From contig CAJCJI010000193.1 in the NCBI GenBank assembly GCA_903970595.1, positions 1 to 45,290 on the forward strand: DNA of 45,290 nt. Reading direction: 5' to 3'. The notes under the pieces are model-generated. The model was not told the DNA's origin, searched no databases, and worked only from the letters and a program-made list of their open reading frames with translations. Within the stretch, counting starts at the first letter, position 1; each line of letters opens with the position of its first letter. Both the position numbers and the translations under genes were made by a program. Below, in pieces: positions 27,264-35,891 of the stretch. This DNA is from Verrucomicrobiota bacterium (GTDB lineage Bacteria; Pseudomonadota; Gammaproteobacteria; Nevskiales; Nevskiaceae).

Positions 27264-27288
27264 AAATTTTGAATCAAATTCAAAATTT
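27264..27288. promoter_or_regulatory. TetR-type operator/promoter of the efflux operon
   Basis: Perfect 10-bp inverted repeat AAATTTTGAA / TTCAAAATTT with a TCAAA spacer, 27 bp upstream of the tetR start. On the minus strand a TTGAAT within it can pair with TATCGA 16 bp downstream as a weak -35/-10, so repressor binding would cover the -35. Confidence 0.65.
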
Positions 27289-27382
27289 GATCAAGGATTT
27301 TGTGCAGTGCCGAGATATTTTAATTTTATTAAACAATAACAACAAGTTAAATGATACACATGATATCGAAGACAAGCTTGGC

Positions 27383-27994
27383 CTAGCTTGGCGACCAGTG
27401 CCGATTGAGCAATCTGAGCACCAGGTAAGGATAATCAGCCCGCCCGTAGCTACCGTTATAGCGCTCCAGGGCACGCTTGTAGTTGCCGTGCTCCACGTCG
27501 AGGTAATACCGCAGGATGGTGCAGCCCATCCGCAAATTGGTGCGCGTCTGGAACAGGTTGTCGCCGCCCTGACCGATCTCCTGCAGCCAGAACGGCATGA
27601 TCTGCATGTAGCCGAAGGCACCGGACCTGGATATGGCCAGGCGGTCGAAGCCGCTTTCGACGTTGATCACCGCCAGCACGAGCTCCGGCGAGACCCTGGC
27701 CTTAGCGGCTTCGGCGTGGACCATGCTCAGGAAATCCAGCCGCCTGGCCGGATCCGGCAGGGCCTTGGGCATGTAGTGCTGCATGCGCGTAGACATGTCG
27801 GCGAGCCAGACCTCGGCCGCAAAGCGGTCGTCGAAGCCGTCGCCGTCCTGAATCGCCCTGGCCAGGCGGGCGCGCAATTCGGGCTCCGGCTCGCCGGTGG
27901 GGCCGGCGTATGCAGATGTGGCGAGAAGCAGTCCGATAACGCAGACGAATTTATTCAGTAGTGTCGACATTTCGCCGAGACGCGACTGCGCCAT
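27383..27994 (-). CDS. Lytic transglycosylase, SLT domain (203 aa)
   Basis: Signal peptide LNKFVCVIGLLLATSAYA, then a goose-lysozyme-like SLT domain: VSPELVLAVINVESGFDRLAISRSGAFGYMQIMPFWLQEIG, where the Glu of VESGFD is catalytic, and NLRMGCTILRYYLDVEHGNYKRALERYNGS. It cleaves the MurNAc-GlcNAc bond of peptidoglycan to 1,6-anhydro products. ATG 27994 has a strong GGGGGGA ribosome site; the downstream ATG 27970 gives a more usual signal peptide but lacks one. It follows proS at 48 bp, a conserved pairing in betaproteobacteria. Confidence 0.9.
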   Translation of the reverse strand: MAQSRLGEMSTLLNKFVCVIGLLLATSAYAGPTGEPEPELRARLARAIQDGDGFDDRFAAEVWLADMSTRMQHYMPKALPDPARRLDFLSMVHAEAAKARVSPELVLAVINVESGFDRLAISRSGAFGYMQIMPFWLQEIGQGGDNLFQTRTNLRMGCTILRYYLDVEHGNYKRALERYNGSYGRADYPYLVLRLLNRHWSPS

Positions 27995-28007
27995 CGATCC
28001 CCCCAAG

Positions 28008-28030
28008 CCCCCTCCCGCAAAGGGAGGGGG
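28008..28030 (-). repeat. 9-bp hairpin between proS and the SLT gene
   Basis: CCCCCTCCC (28008-28016) pairs perfectly with GGGAGGGGG (28022-28030) around GCAAA. It lies 13 bp past the proS stop and just before the GGGGGG ribosome site of the SLT gene. Without a T-tract it may attenuate or merely shield message ends rather than terminate. Confidence 0.45.
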
Positions 28031-28042
28031 AGATTTCCCCTC

Positions 28043-29746
28043 TCATCGGGCCCGCAACTTCTCCAGCACCGCCTCCGCCGTGGCCGCGATCATGAGCGGA
28101 GCCGCGTCACCGCGGCGCTTGTACTCGAACTGCGCATTGACCAGTCCCTTGTCGCCGACCACGATGCGGTGCGGTATGCCGATCAGGTCGGCGTCGGCGA
28201 ACATCGAGCCGGGACGCTGCCCGCGATCATCGAGCAGGACTTCGATGCCGGCCGCGGTCAGATCGCCGTATAGCTTCTCCACCGCTTCCTTCACCGCCGC
28301 GGACTTGTCCATCCCGATCGGGCAGATGACCAGGCGGAACGGGGCGATGGCGTCCGGCCAGAGGATGCCGGAGGCATCGTTGCGCTGCTCGATGACCGCG
28401 GCGACGATGCGGCTGACGCCGATGCCGTAGCAGCCCATTTCCGGGGTCAGTTCCTTGCCGGCTTCGTCGAGCACGGTCATGTGCATGGAATCGGAATACT
28501 TGCGGCCGAGCTGGAAGATGTGGCCCACCTCGATGCCACGCACCAGCGACAGGCTGCCCTGCCCGTCCGGGCTGGGATCGCCGGTCACGACGCTGCGCAG
28601 GTCCGCGCTTTCCGGCTCGGCCGCATCGCGGCCCCAGTTGACGCCGCGGAGGTGAAAGCCCGTTTCATTGGCACCGCAGACGAAGTCCGCCAGCACCGCG
28701 GCGGCATGATCGGCTATGACCGTGATCCGGCATCCGACCGGACCGAGGAAGCCCGGCTCGCAGCCAAACGCGGCGCGGATTTCGGCGTCGCCGGCCAGGG
28801 TGAACGGCACCGCGACCTTGGGATGCTTCTCCGCCTTCACCGCGTGAAGGCTATGGTCGCCGCGCACCGCCAGCGCCACCAGGCCGCCGTCACGCCCCTT
28901 GGCCACGATAAGCTTTGCGGTCTGCTGCAGCGGAATGCTGAGCAAAGCTGCCACCTCTTCGCAGGTCTTTTGCGTCGGGGTGCCAACTTTTTCCAGGGCG
29001 GCCGCGGCAGCGGGACGGCTGCCCTGCGGCCTGGTCTCGGCCGCCTCGATGTTGGCAGCGTAGCTGGAGCCGTCCGACACCGCCAGCAAGTCCTCGCCGG
29101 AATTGGCCAGGACATGAAATTCCTCGCTGCGGTCGCCGCCGATGGCCCCGGAATCGGCCTTGACGATGCGGAAATCGATGCCGATGCGGGTAAAGATGCG
29201 GCGGTAAGCCTCGCGCATGTTGCGATATTCGCGCACCAGATCCGCTTCGTCGGCGTGGAACGAATAGGCATCCTTCATCAGGAACTCGCGCGCGCGCATC
29301 ACGCCGAAGCGCGGCCGGATCTCGTCGCGGAACTTGGTCTGGATCTGGTAGAAGTTCACCGGCAGCTGCTTGTAGCTGCGGATCTCGCGCCGCGCCATGT
29401 CGGTGATCACCTCCTCGTGCGTCGGCCCGAGGATGAAATCGCGCTGGTGGCGGTCCTTGAAGCGCAGCAATTCGGGACCGTATTTCTCGTAGCGGCCGGA
29501 CTCCTGCCACAACTCCGCCGGCACCTGCGGCGGCACCAGCACCTCCAGCGCGCCGGCGCGGTTCATCTCCTCGCGCACAATGGTCTCGACCTTCTGCAGC
29601 ACCCGCAGGCCCAAGGGCAGCCAGGTGTAGAGCCCCGCCCCCAGCTTGCGGATCAGCCCCGCGCGCAGCATCAGCTGGTGGCTGACGACTTCGGCATCGG
29701 CCGGCGTTTCCTTGGTGGTGACGAGGAAATAATTGGAAAGGCGCAT
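28043..29746 (-). CDS. proS: Prolyl-tRNA synthetase (bacterial type with editing domain)
   Basis: 567 aa, the usual length. Class II motifs are visible: motif 1 region [31 protein letters not shown], motif 2 region [35 protein letters not shown], and motif 3 [17 protein letters not shown]. Residues about 230-390 are the INS/YbaK editing domain that clears Ala-tRNA(Pro). A C-terminal anticodon-binding domain (VICPIGMD...[17 protein letters not shown]) follows. It charges tRNA(Pro). The start ATG 29746 ([13 protein letters not shown]) is typical. Confidence 0.96.
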   Translation of the reverse strand: MRLSNYFLVTTKETPADAEVVSHQLMLRAGLIRKLGAGLYTWLPLGLRVLQKVETIVREEMNRAGALEVLVPPQVPAELWQESGRYEKYGPELLRFKDRHQRDFILGPTHEEVITDMARREIRSYKQLPVNFYQIQTKFRDEIRPRFGVMRAREFLMKDAYSFHADEADLVREYRNMREAYRRIFTRIGIDFRIVKADSGAIGGDRSEEFHVLANSGEDLLAVSDGSSYAANIEAAETRPQGSRPAAAAALEKVGTPTQKTCEEVAALLSIPLQQTAKLIVAKGRDGGLVALAVRGDHSLHAVKAEKHPKVAVPFTLAGDAEIRAAFGCEPGFLGPVGCRITVIADHAAAVLADFVCGANETGFHLRGVNWGRDAAEPESADLRSVVTGDPSPDGQGSLSLVRGIEVGHIFQLGRKYSDSMHMTVLDEAGKELTPEMGCYGIGVSRIVAAVIEQRNDASGILWPDAIAPFRLVICPIGMDKSAAVKEAVEKLYGDLTAAGIEVLLDDRGQRPGSMFADADLIGIPHRIVVGDKGLVNAQFEYKRRGDAAPLMIAATAEAVLEKLRAR

Positions 29747-29921
29747 GTAAGAATTAAGAACCTGTAGGGCCGTGCCAGGGTAGACGCAGCGGATGGGGTG
29801 ATTGAAGGTTTGGGGCCGGATTTTAGCCTATGGGCGCGTCCGCAAGTCCGGGCAGATCAGTGCTGCTCAAAACAGTCTTTTCTTCATGGACAGCGGCGGC
29901 CTGAAGTCTTCCGCGCAGCGA

Positions 29922-30269
29922 CTACTGCACTGCATGCACCGAAATTCGCCCAGTCTTTCCCCGGCCGGCGTGCGGTCGAATCCTTATCTCCACGTCTTGA
30001 TCCAATGCGGTCAGGAACTCCATCAGCCGTTCGACCGAAAAATTGTCCAGCCGGTAGTTCTTGAGTGCGGATACCTTGGGCTGCGGCACCCCCAGCAGAT
30101 CTGCCGCCTGACGCTGTTTGAGCTGCCGGTGCTTCACCAATTCGTTGATCGCCAGCGCCAGGCGGGTTTTAGTCTGGCGCTCCGCCGCATCTTGGAATCC
30201 CAAGTCGGCGAAAACATTGGAAGTGCCGTGCGTGATCGGCTCCTTATTCACAGCATCCTTGCGCTTCAT
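29922..30269 (-). CDS. HigA-like XRE antitoxin (115 aa)
   Basis: Helix-turn-helix protein of the XRE/HTH_37 type: LKQRQAADLLGVPQPKVSALKNYRLDNFSVERLMEFLTAL (about residues 50-89). The toxin gene precedes it with a four-base overlap (ATGA, 30266-30269), the HigBA order. The antitoxin would neutralise the toxin and repress the pair from the palindrome at 30637-30654. The N-terminus (NKEPITHGTSNVFADLGF) is the part that usually wraps the toxin. Confidence 0.85.
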   Translation of the reverse strand: MKRKDAVNKEPITHGTSNVFADLGFQDAAERQTKTRLALAINELVKHRQLKQRQAADLLGVPQPKVSALKNYRLDNFSVERLMEFLTALDQDVEIRIRPHAGRGKTGRISVHAVQ

Positions 30270-30625
30270 TGTCTACCCTCATAGTCTGCCTGCGCTCGCT
30301 TGAGCCGCTCGGCGATCAGCTTCACATCTTGCTGCGGGGTTTTGATACCCGCCTTGGCCTTCTTCTGGAAGGCGTGAAGTACGTACACCACATCGGCAAA
30401 GCGCACCACATAAACCGCCCGGTAGGCGTCGCCGCGATAGTCCTCCACGATTTCAAACACACCAGGGCCTTCGCCTTTCCAGGGCTTTGCCTTGGGATGC
30501 TTGGCGCCAAGCTGCGCCAAGCCAAGGGCGTAGCCCATTTCGCCCTGCACTTCCTCCGGGAATGCGAGGTAATCCTTCTTGGCCGAGCCCACCCAGTGCA
30601 GCGGCTTTTCAGGGAAGTCCAGCAT
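30266..30625 (-). CDS. HigB-like toxin, RelE/ParE superfamily Gp49 group (119 aa)
   Basis: Matches phage-derived Gp49-like/HigB toxins: LHWVGSAKKDYLAFPEEVQGEMGYALGLAQLG, then KPWKGEGPGVFEIVEDYRGDAYRAVYVVRFADVVYVLHAFQKKAKAGIKTPQQDVKLIAERL. The beta-sheet YRAVYVV and the LHAFQKK motif are diagnostic. Such toxins cut mRNA at the ribosome. Either GTG 30628 or ATG 30625 can start it; ATG is chosen. Confidence 0.88.
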   Translation of the reverse strand: MLDFPEKPLHWVGSAKKDYLAFPEEVQGEMGYALGLAQLGAKHPKAKPWKGEGPGVFEIVEDYRGDAYRAVYVVRFADVVYVLHAFQKKAKAGIKTPQQDVKLIAERLKRAQADYEGRQ

Positions 30626-30636
30626 CACGCCACAAC

Positions 30637-30654
30637 TATACCAAAGCAGGTATA
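30637..30654. promoter_or_regulatory. Putative HigBA-like autoregulatory operator
   Basis: TATACC (30637-30642) and GGTATA (30649-30654) form an inverted repeat with a 6-bp spacer, in the 63-bp gap between the toxin gene and the divergent RHH gene. Both arms resemble -10 elements (TATACC/TATAAT), so the bound antitoxin would block promoters in either direction. Confidence 0.5.
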
Positions 30655-30688
30655 ATTTGAACAGACAAATGCATTCGGATCGACAGCA

Positions 30689-30967
30689 ATGACAATCATT
30701 CGCATAGTGATTATTAACGAGCCGCTGTTGAAAGCTATAGACAAGGCCAGCCGTGCCCTCAAGACCACGCGCTCGGTCATTATTTGCGATGCCGTCGAAC
30801 TTGCGCTATGCCGGCAGAACATTGAGGCGGCGGAATTACGTCATGCGCAAGGCTACGCGGGCAAGCCGGTCAAGACAGGCGAATTCGATGTCTGGATCAA
30901 GGAGCAGGACTGGCGCCGCGCCAATACAAGTGATCAAAATATGATGCGGCTTCCAGATAACCTTTGA
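30689..30967 (+). CDS. Ribbon-helix-helix (CopG-type) antitoxin-like protein, orphan (92 aa)
   Basis: The first 45 residues match a CopG/MazE-type RHH fold: TIIRIVIINEPLLKAIDKASRALKTTRSVIICDAVELAL. The C-terminal half (about 50-92) has the GEFDVWIKEQDWRRA segment used by MazE-like antitoxins to fold over a MazF toxin. No toxin gene follows; its stop overlaps the next start (TTGA), where the low-GC block begins. It is either an orphan antitoxin whose partner was lost at the island boundary or a small regulator. Confidence 0.7.
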   Translation: MTIIRIVIINEPLLKAIDKASRALKTTRSVIICDAVELALCRQNIEAAELRHAQGYAGKPVKTGEFDVWIKEQDWRRANTSDQNMMRLPDNL

Positions 30968-32037
30968 ATCTGCCAATTCGCATGCTGCCGCGCCCCTTCG
31001 TGCTAGCGATTATGGCTGCCGTTTTGACAGCATTGGCACCATTGATTGTGATCGCCAATGGCGCGCCCGTGATAGATGGATTTGAGTCAGATTACACCGT
31101 AAGCAAAGAATACCAGGTTAAAGAAGGGGCCAGCATTTACTATCTTGAACCCACCCAAGATGCAGGAGAACTAACTACGAGGAACATTGGTGACGCCGTC
31201 CTACTAGATGGGTCAATCGTCCCTGAAGCTTTGAGAATTTTGGAGTCGTTGCTGCGAATAGGCAAAGTTCGATACTTGTATCTACGCAGCTCCGGTGGCT
31301 ACGTTAGTGCAGCTGTCCACATAGGGGAACTTGTGCGCGCACGCAGTATAGTCACCGTTGTCGAGCCAGATCAGATTTGTTATAGCGCCTGCGCATTTGT
31401 TTTCCTCTCCGGAGTGAGACGAATTGCTGGCTCTGCTGTGGACGACAATCCAAAGATCGGCTTTCACGCGCCCCATATCATCAGCTCCGATGGCGACATT
31501 CCAGTCGATAGAAGATCCAAAGACGGGATAGCAGACTGCGCATATTTCCGAAAGATGGTCATCAGTCAAGCCGCAGCAGATACCCTTTGCGCAGAGTTGT
31601 TTACTACTTTAAGAATAGTGACGTATCCAACGCAAATATTAATTGACCGCGAGATAGCCACCGATTCTTGGTTCACTTGGAGAACCCGACTCGCAAATAA
31701 TTTGCCGCCAATAGATCAGCTACCAGATGCCGAGAAAACATACTATCGATGCAAGCTCGCCGAAGAATATAGCGCCACACAGCAACGTAGCGGCCAAACA
31801 TACGTCCCACCGGCTCAAGTTCTGGTGAATGGAACATGGCAAAACATCGGTTCAGGTTCTTATGTTGGCGCAGCCACAGAATGCGACGTCGCTATTAGTC
31901 AACACTGTAATGGTCCAGTTCCCGCCCGACACCGGCTTTTAGATTTTTCCGCGCACCTTGTAAGACCAACCGCTTGCCCGCTTCAGTGCAGAGGGCGCGA
32001 TTGTTCCAACGCCCAGCGCCACAGTTCGTCCAAGTAA
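30964..32037 (+). CDS. Exported ClpP-like (COG3904-type) protein (357 aa)
   Basis: Signal sequence or anchor at residues about 8-34 (MLPRPFVLAIMAAVLTALAPL). The following domain is ClpP/crotonase-like: RYLYLRSSGGYVSAAVHIGELVRAR, CYSACAFVFLSGVRR with Ser in the nucleophile position, and KIGFHAPH with a likely catalytic His. This is the pattern of uncharacterised periplasmic COG3904 proteins. The last about 50 residues (NGPVPARHRLLDF onward) lose domain character and have many Arg and Cys, so the true end may be earlier or frameshifted. The start may be TTG 30964, overlapping the previous stop, or ATG 30982. Base composition is much lower in GC than the neighbours to the left. Confidence 0.65.
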   Translation: MNLPIRMLPRPFVLAIMAAVLTALAPLIVIANGAPVIDGFESDYTVSKEYQVKEGASIYYLEPTQDAGELTTRNIGDAVLLDGSIVPEALRILESLLRIGKVRYLYLRSSGGYVSAAVHIGELVRARSIVTVVEPDQICYSACAFVFLSGVRRIAGSAVDDNPKIGFHAPHIISSDGDIPVDRRSKDGIADCAYFRKMVISQAAADTLCAELFTTLRIVTYPTQILIDREIATDSWFTWRTRLANNLPPIDQLPDAEKTYYRCKLAEEYSATQQRSGQTYVPPAQVLVNGTWQNIGSGSYVGAATECDVAISQHCNGPVPARHRLLDFSAHLVRPTACPLQCRGRDCSNAQRHSSSK

Positions 32038-32242
32038 CGTGGTAAAACATCGGCGCGACACCACCGGTTGTGGATCGTGGACTCTCGCTGAGTCGTGGGT
32101 GCGCTCCGCGGCCTAATACTCCGGCAACACCCGCGGCATTTTTTATGGCCTGAGCTTCCGTGTGGCCAGGAGCGATCAGCTTTTTCGGAGAGCCTTCACC
32201 GTTCGTCGCCCCGTAAGATTTGCACTTCGGAACTTCTATTGG
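31895..32242 (-). other. Coding-looking open frame without a clear start, antisense to the protease-like gene end
   Basis: On the minus strand 115 codons are open after TAA 32245-32243, ending in TAA 31897-31895. The conceptual product has ordinary composition (a KKLIAPGHTEAQAIKNAAGV segment and MFYHVTWTNCGAGRWNN further on) and no start codon near the beginning; ATG 32056 would give 51 aa. It starts inside the end of the 382-aa gene and covers the tail of the ClpP-like gene. I did not recognise it. It may be the remnant of a gene that once followed the envelope operon. Confidence 0.3.
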
Positions 32243-33384
32243 TTATTCTGCCGAGTGGCGGTAAGTGGGAGCATGATTTTGGTGCCTTTGACACCAATCT
32301 GTCCCGTCAGCTGGTCGGATTTTCCCCTCAGAGTTACCGCTTCCGTATCACTGTCGCTGGTGATCAAGCGACCTGTAGTGGCCCCATCAAGCCTGCAGAC
32401 ATCTTCATCGCAATGAAAAGTGCCCTTCAAGCCCGATATATCCAGTCGGCTGAATCCAAGCCAGCTATCAACAATGTTTCCATCCGCGTCAGTCAAGATT
32501 GAAGCCTTACCGTCGAGTTCCTGATCGCCTTCTTTCAATGTGAGGGAATAGAGCCAGGACTTGGTTGGGACGCCGTTTGGAACGTTGAGGTCGGCGCCAA
32601 AACCTCCGACAGATGCGCTCATCGATTGCAGCGCGTGCGTCCAATATAACTTAGCCGCCTCCTGTACCGATTGACCTTCATTGACATCTACCCCAACGCC
32701 AAAAGCATAAAACACGCTTTTTCTTAGGTGCGTGCCAAGCTTTTCTGCATAGTTGATTGGTGTTTGAGGAGTTGGCTGTAATACAGAACCGAGATCGCTG
32801 TTTTCTACCATATCCGAGTAAATGACGGCTCTCAGCGTAACGGGGCTATTCGAAAAGCGACCTTCATCCGAAGCGATGGCGCGCATGACCTCCTTTTTGG
32901 GAGCTTTGTTTGGCGTATACGCCACCTCGCTGAGTGATCGCTTGGATTCAAAGTAGATCTTTGAGACCGCCGCGTCAAAGTCCCTTGCAAAGAATCCCTG
33001 TTGTTCGGCAACGCCATCTAATGGGTTTTTCTGAATGATGTAGGGGGCGTGCTTGGCGATTTCGACTTTCTGTTCAGGCGTGAACGCAGGCCAGCAACCC
33101 GACCAAATTTCGGTACTATGCCCATCCTCTGGAGACAAGCGGACAACTGTTGTCCGTTCGCCGGGAGAAAGACTGGCCTTTAGCTTATCTATAAGCTTTT
33201 TCACCCAGTCGGTCCTGCCATCCACCATAACCATGTCATCGATATATACGACTGTCTGGCGCACGGCTTTCGTCTTGCAGAACGATTGGTCGAGACCACC
33301 CGACGAAAACAGTTGAGCATTCGCGGTAGGTAGTGAAAAGATGAGTAAGGTTCCTAGCAATTGGCGAAAGATTCTTTTGCGCAT
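32236..33384 (-). CDS. Exported Cys-containing protein of unknown function (382 aa)
   Basis: Clear signal peptide (RKRIFRQLLGTLLIFSLPTANA) from ATG 33384, which has GAGGG 8 nt upstream; GTG 33399, overlapping the upstream stop as GTGA, is an alternative. The mature part opens with TVVYIDDMVMVDGRTDWVKKLIDKL and GERTTVVRLSP, a strand ending in acidic residues followed by a helix and a second strand, which is compatible with a von Willebrand A-like fold, but that is inference. Cys occur in SFCKTK, SGCWPAF and FHCDEDVC, suggesting disulfides in the periplasm. No family recognised. It is the last gene of the island operon. Confidence 0.65.
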   Translation of the reverse strand: MRKRIFRQLLGTLLIFSLPTANAQLFSSGGLDQSFCKTKAVRQTVVYIDDMVMVDGRTDWVKKLIDKLKASLSPGERTTVVRLSPEDGHSTEIWSGCWPAFTPEQKVEIAKHAPYIIQKNPLDGVAEQQGFFARDFDAAVSKIYFESKRSLSEVAYTPNKAPKKEVMRAIASDEGRFSNSPVTLRAVIYSDMVENSDLGSVLQPTPQTPINYAEKLGTHLRKSVFYAFGVGVDVNEGQSVQEAAKLYWTHALQSMSASVGGFGADLNVPNGVPTKSWLYSLTLKEGDQELDGKASILTDADGNIVDSWLGFSRLDISGLKGTFHCDEDVCRLDGATTGRLITSDSDTEAVTLRGKSDQLTGQIGVKGTKIMLPLTATRQNNQ

Positions 33385-33395
33385 CTGCCAAGCCC

Positions 33396-34742
33396 TCACG
33401 ACAAAATGGACCGAAGCGACGTTGCATCAAGATTGATGTCGAGTTGCTTATACTCCGGCCCCGTAAATGCCTTTCCTCCCACCATGATCTTGTGGCCCTC
33501 TTCGTTTAGGCTGGTGCCAAGACGAATACGATAGGACTCCACGGCCGGCTGTAGATGGCTGGCAAGGCCACGGTAGATCGCGTCCTCGTGCTTTTCAACT
33601 TGTTCGAGCATGTCCCGTTGTTCCCGTATGGAAACTGTTGCAAGACTGGTAGCCGCGCGTAGCTGGTCAATCTCCTTGGTTCCTTGGGCCTTTACCCGCT
33701 GGATTTGCGTTTGCCAGGGCCTGTGCCTCCTATTGAACTGCCGAGTGCGCCGCCACTGTTCGAGTTCTGCGCGCATAAGCTCGTGATTTTCGTCGTGTGC
33801 CATAAATGCAACCACCAGGCCAACCAGCCACACGATCATGTTTATGCCCATACTGAAATACACGTCTGTCATGGGATTAATAGCGCTTGGAACGTCCCCA
33901 CCAATGTCTATGACCGGTCCCCCGGCACCGATGTTATGCATGGCGAGGCTATAACGTGCCCACCCTGCAACCACTATCGCGACAAGGAGGCCCAAAGTAG
34001 CGATAGTCAAAAAGGCAATGTCGCGCCCTTTAGTATCCGAGGCTGGTCCAAAGCGCGAGTTTCGCTGCTTCAGATATTCACCATGAACATGGGCAGCCAG
34101 CGCCACGGCCAGCGCCATTCCAATAGTGAAACCTGCTGCGATCGCGGGTACGGCAGTCCACGCAAAAAAAGCACTGTAGTTGATCAACCACTCGATACTG
34201 GTGATGCCAAGCAGAATCAGGATGTATCCCCAGGAATGCCCAAACGTGGTAACAGGACGCCCTCCCTCACCCTGATGCAGTGTTTCAAAATGTCGGTCTG
34301 CATTTTCTTTGGCCAGTTTGCTATCAACATACGGCTTGCTGGCTTCTGCTTCGACTATGATCGCCTCTTCGCGCTCTCTCGCCTTTTTCTCAATGGCTGC
34401 CTTTTTTGATTCAAGGTCTCTTACTGCGTTGATCTTCTCAATTGAGGGCTGTAGAGCGGAATCGAAAGATCGCCGCAGTGTCGACCATTCTGACAACGTA
34501 GCGTTTGCCGCCTGACGCAAAATGCTCCTCATTCCCGGCGTGATGCCTATATCTCCCCCTTTCACCGCGTCAATAGTGGCTTCTTGCTTAGCCATGCTGA
34601 GGAGCCTGTCTATTGGTATCTCCACGTCTCCTAGCTGGCTTGGCCTAAACTTCAGAAGTAAGTCGTATGCCGCTTTAAGTTCTTCAGTAGGACGGGCCGC
34701 TTCATTCAAGGTCTTCTGCTTGTCCGCTGCCATACCATTCAT
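33396..34742 (-). CDS. Four-TM coiled-coil inner-membrane protein (448 aa)
   Basis: Residues about 1-165 are cytoplasmic-looking and helical, with a charged coiled coil (SKKAAIEKKAREREEAII, about 112-129). Four hydrophobic segments follow: WGYILILLGITSIEWLI, AVPAIAAGFTIGMALAVALAAHV, IAFLTIATLGLLVAIVVAGW and FSMGINMIVWLVGLVVAFM (about residues 168-335). A second charged coiled-coil region (about 335-400) precedes a hydrophilic end. The ATG 34742 has AAGGAT upstream. No family recognised; the plan (few TM helices framed by coiled coils) is that of a scaffold in an envelope complex. It overlaps the next gene by four bases if that uses GTG. Confidence 0.65.
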   Translation of the reverse strand: MNGMAADKQKTLNEAARPTEELKAAYDLLLKFRPSQLGDVEIPIDRLLSMAKQEATIDAVKGGDIGITPGMRSILRQAANATLSEWSTLRRSFDSALQPSIEKINAVRDLESKKAAIEKKAREREEAIIVEAEASKPYVDSKLAKENADRHFETLHQGEGGRPVTTFGHSWGYILILLGITSIEWLINYSAFFAWTAVPAIAAGFTIGMALAVALAAHVHGEYLKQRNSRFGPASDTKGRDIAFLTIATLGLLVAIVVAGWARYSLAMHNIGAGGPVIDIGGDVPSAINPMTDVYFSMGINMIVWLVGLVVAFMAHDENHELMRAELEQWRRTRQFNRRHRPWQTQIQRVKAQGTKEIDQLRAATSLATVSIREQRDMLEQVEKHEDAIYRGLASHLQPAVESYRIRLGTSLNEEGHKIMVGGKAFTGPEYKQLDINLDATSLRSILS

Positions 34743-34791
34743 CCTATCCTTAGTTACGATTGTTGAGTGACATTCAATATACGCAGCTACA

Positions 34792-35844
34792 CTAAAGTTC
34801 GAACTCGTGATTGAGCTGTGCCTGATGAAATTCTTTCAACGGCATCAGCTTGATATCCGGTTGAGGCGCGACCTTGGCCGCTTCTGCTTCAGGCATGGGT
34901 TGTTTAGCTTGAACACTACCTGTCTGCGCAAGCTGCAAAGACGGGCCTTGTGTGGGGGACGCAGATAACACCGGTGCTAGTACAGCAAGCGGCACAGATA
35001 CCTTTTCCATCGGTTGCTCTGCCTGATCCACAGTCAGCCATTCAGCGATGATTCGGCGCTTCGAAACAAGCGTAAGATTTGCCTGCTCGCTCGCCGAAAT
35101 CATGAACTCGACACGGCGGTTACGAGCACGTCCCTCGTCAGTACGATTAGGTGCAACCGGTTGGGTTTTGCCCACGGCTACCGTGGACATCTGCGAAAGA
35201 CGGACGCCGCGTGAGTAGAGCTCTTGCATGACGCTGAGAGCACGCCGACGCGAAAGATCGAAGTTGTAGGTATCGCTGCCTATCGCATCCGTGTGCCCAA
35301 GTATAGTGAGTTGAGCATCCGGAACGTCTCTTTTCATGTTCTCAGCCATAACATCTAAAATCTTCGTGGCCTCAGGAAGCATTGTTTCTTTGTTGAAGTC
35401 GAAGAAGACGCGTTCCTCAAAACGGACGCGGACAACAGGAATGGGGTAGTTAAAGCCAGGCACTTGACCCGCGCCCAATTGCATGTCGTCCACCACAGGG
35501 GGCTGAATTCCCACCATTGCGGCCATGCGATTAAATCGATTGATACGATCCTGGTGTTCAATGCCAATTGTGTCAGGCAGCGACTTTATATCCACGATGC
35601 CAACATTCCGCGAACCCAATGACGCACCGACATTTTGTTGGGCGTTTGCTTGCTGTTGTTCAGCTTTACATACTTGAGAAGCAACACACAGGACCATAAT
35701 AATGGCGCCACTGGCCGAAAGTCTCTTTACTGGAGATTCGATTTTTGCGGCGTTCGCTTCTTGGCTGCGCAATTGCATGGTGAAAAATATCTTCATTATT
35801 TCCAAGAGCGGCGATTGGCTCGGTAGCCAGTGGCGCATTGTCAC
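34792..35844 (-). CDS. OmpA-domain peptidoglycan-binding protein (350 aa)
   Basis: N-terminal hydrophobic segment (ASGAIIMVLCVASQVCKA) after a long polar start, then an OmpA C-like domain at residues about 145-255: RVFFDFNKETMLPEATKILD, LTILGHTDAIGSDTYNFDLSRRRALSVM, GRARNRRVEF. The Asp of GHTD and Arg of NRRVEF fit the diaminopimelate-binding pair. It should attach the island complex to peptidoglycan. The C-terminal 90 residues are Gln/Pro-rich and end in NHEFEL. Start GTG 35844 is uncertain; ATG 35796 is also possible. Order in the operon: between the Ala/Pro-rich and the TM protein. Confidence 0.75.
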   Translation of the reverse strand: MTMRHWLPSQSPLLEIMKIFFTMQLRSQEANAAKIESPVKRLSASGAIIMVLCVASQVCKAEQQQANAQQNVGASLGSRNVGIVDIKSLPDTIGIEHQDRINRFNRMAAMVGIQPPVVDDMQLGAGQVPGFNYPIPVVRVRFEERVFFDFNKETMLPEATKILDVMAENMKRDVPDAQLTILGHTDAIGSDTYNFDLSRRRALSVMQELYSRGVRLSQMSTVAVGKTQPVAPNRTDEGRARNRRVEFMISASEQANLTLVSKRRIIAEWLTVDQAEQPMEKVSVPLAVLAPVLSASPTQGPSLQLAQTGSVQAKQPMPEAEAAKVAPQPDIKLMPLKEFHQAQLNHEFEL

Positions 35845-35891
35845 CGCAGTCTCTCACATAAGATGAGGCGCGAAAGCCACTAGGTATCCCT

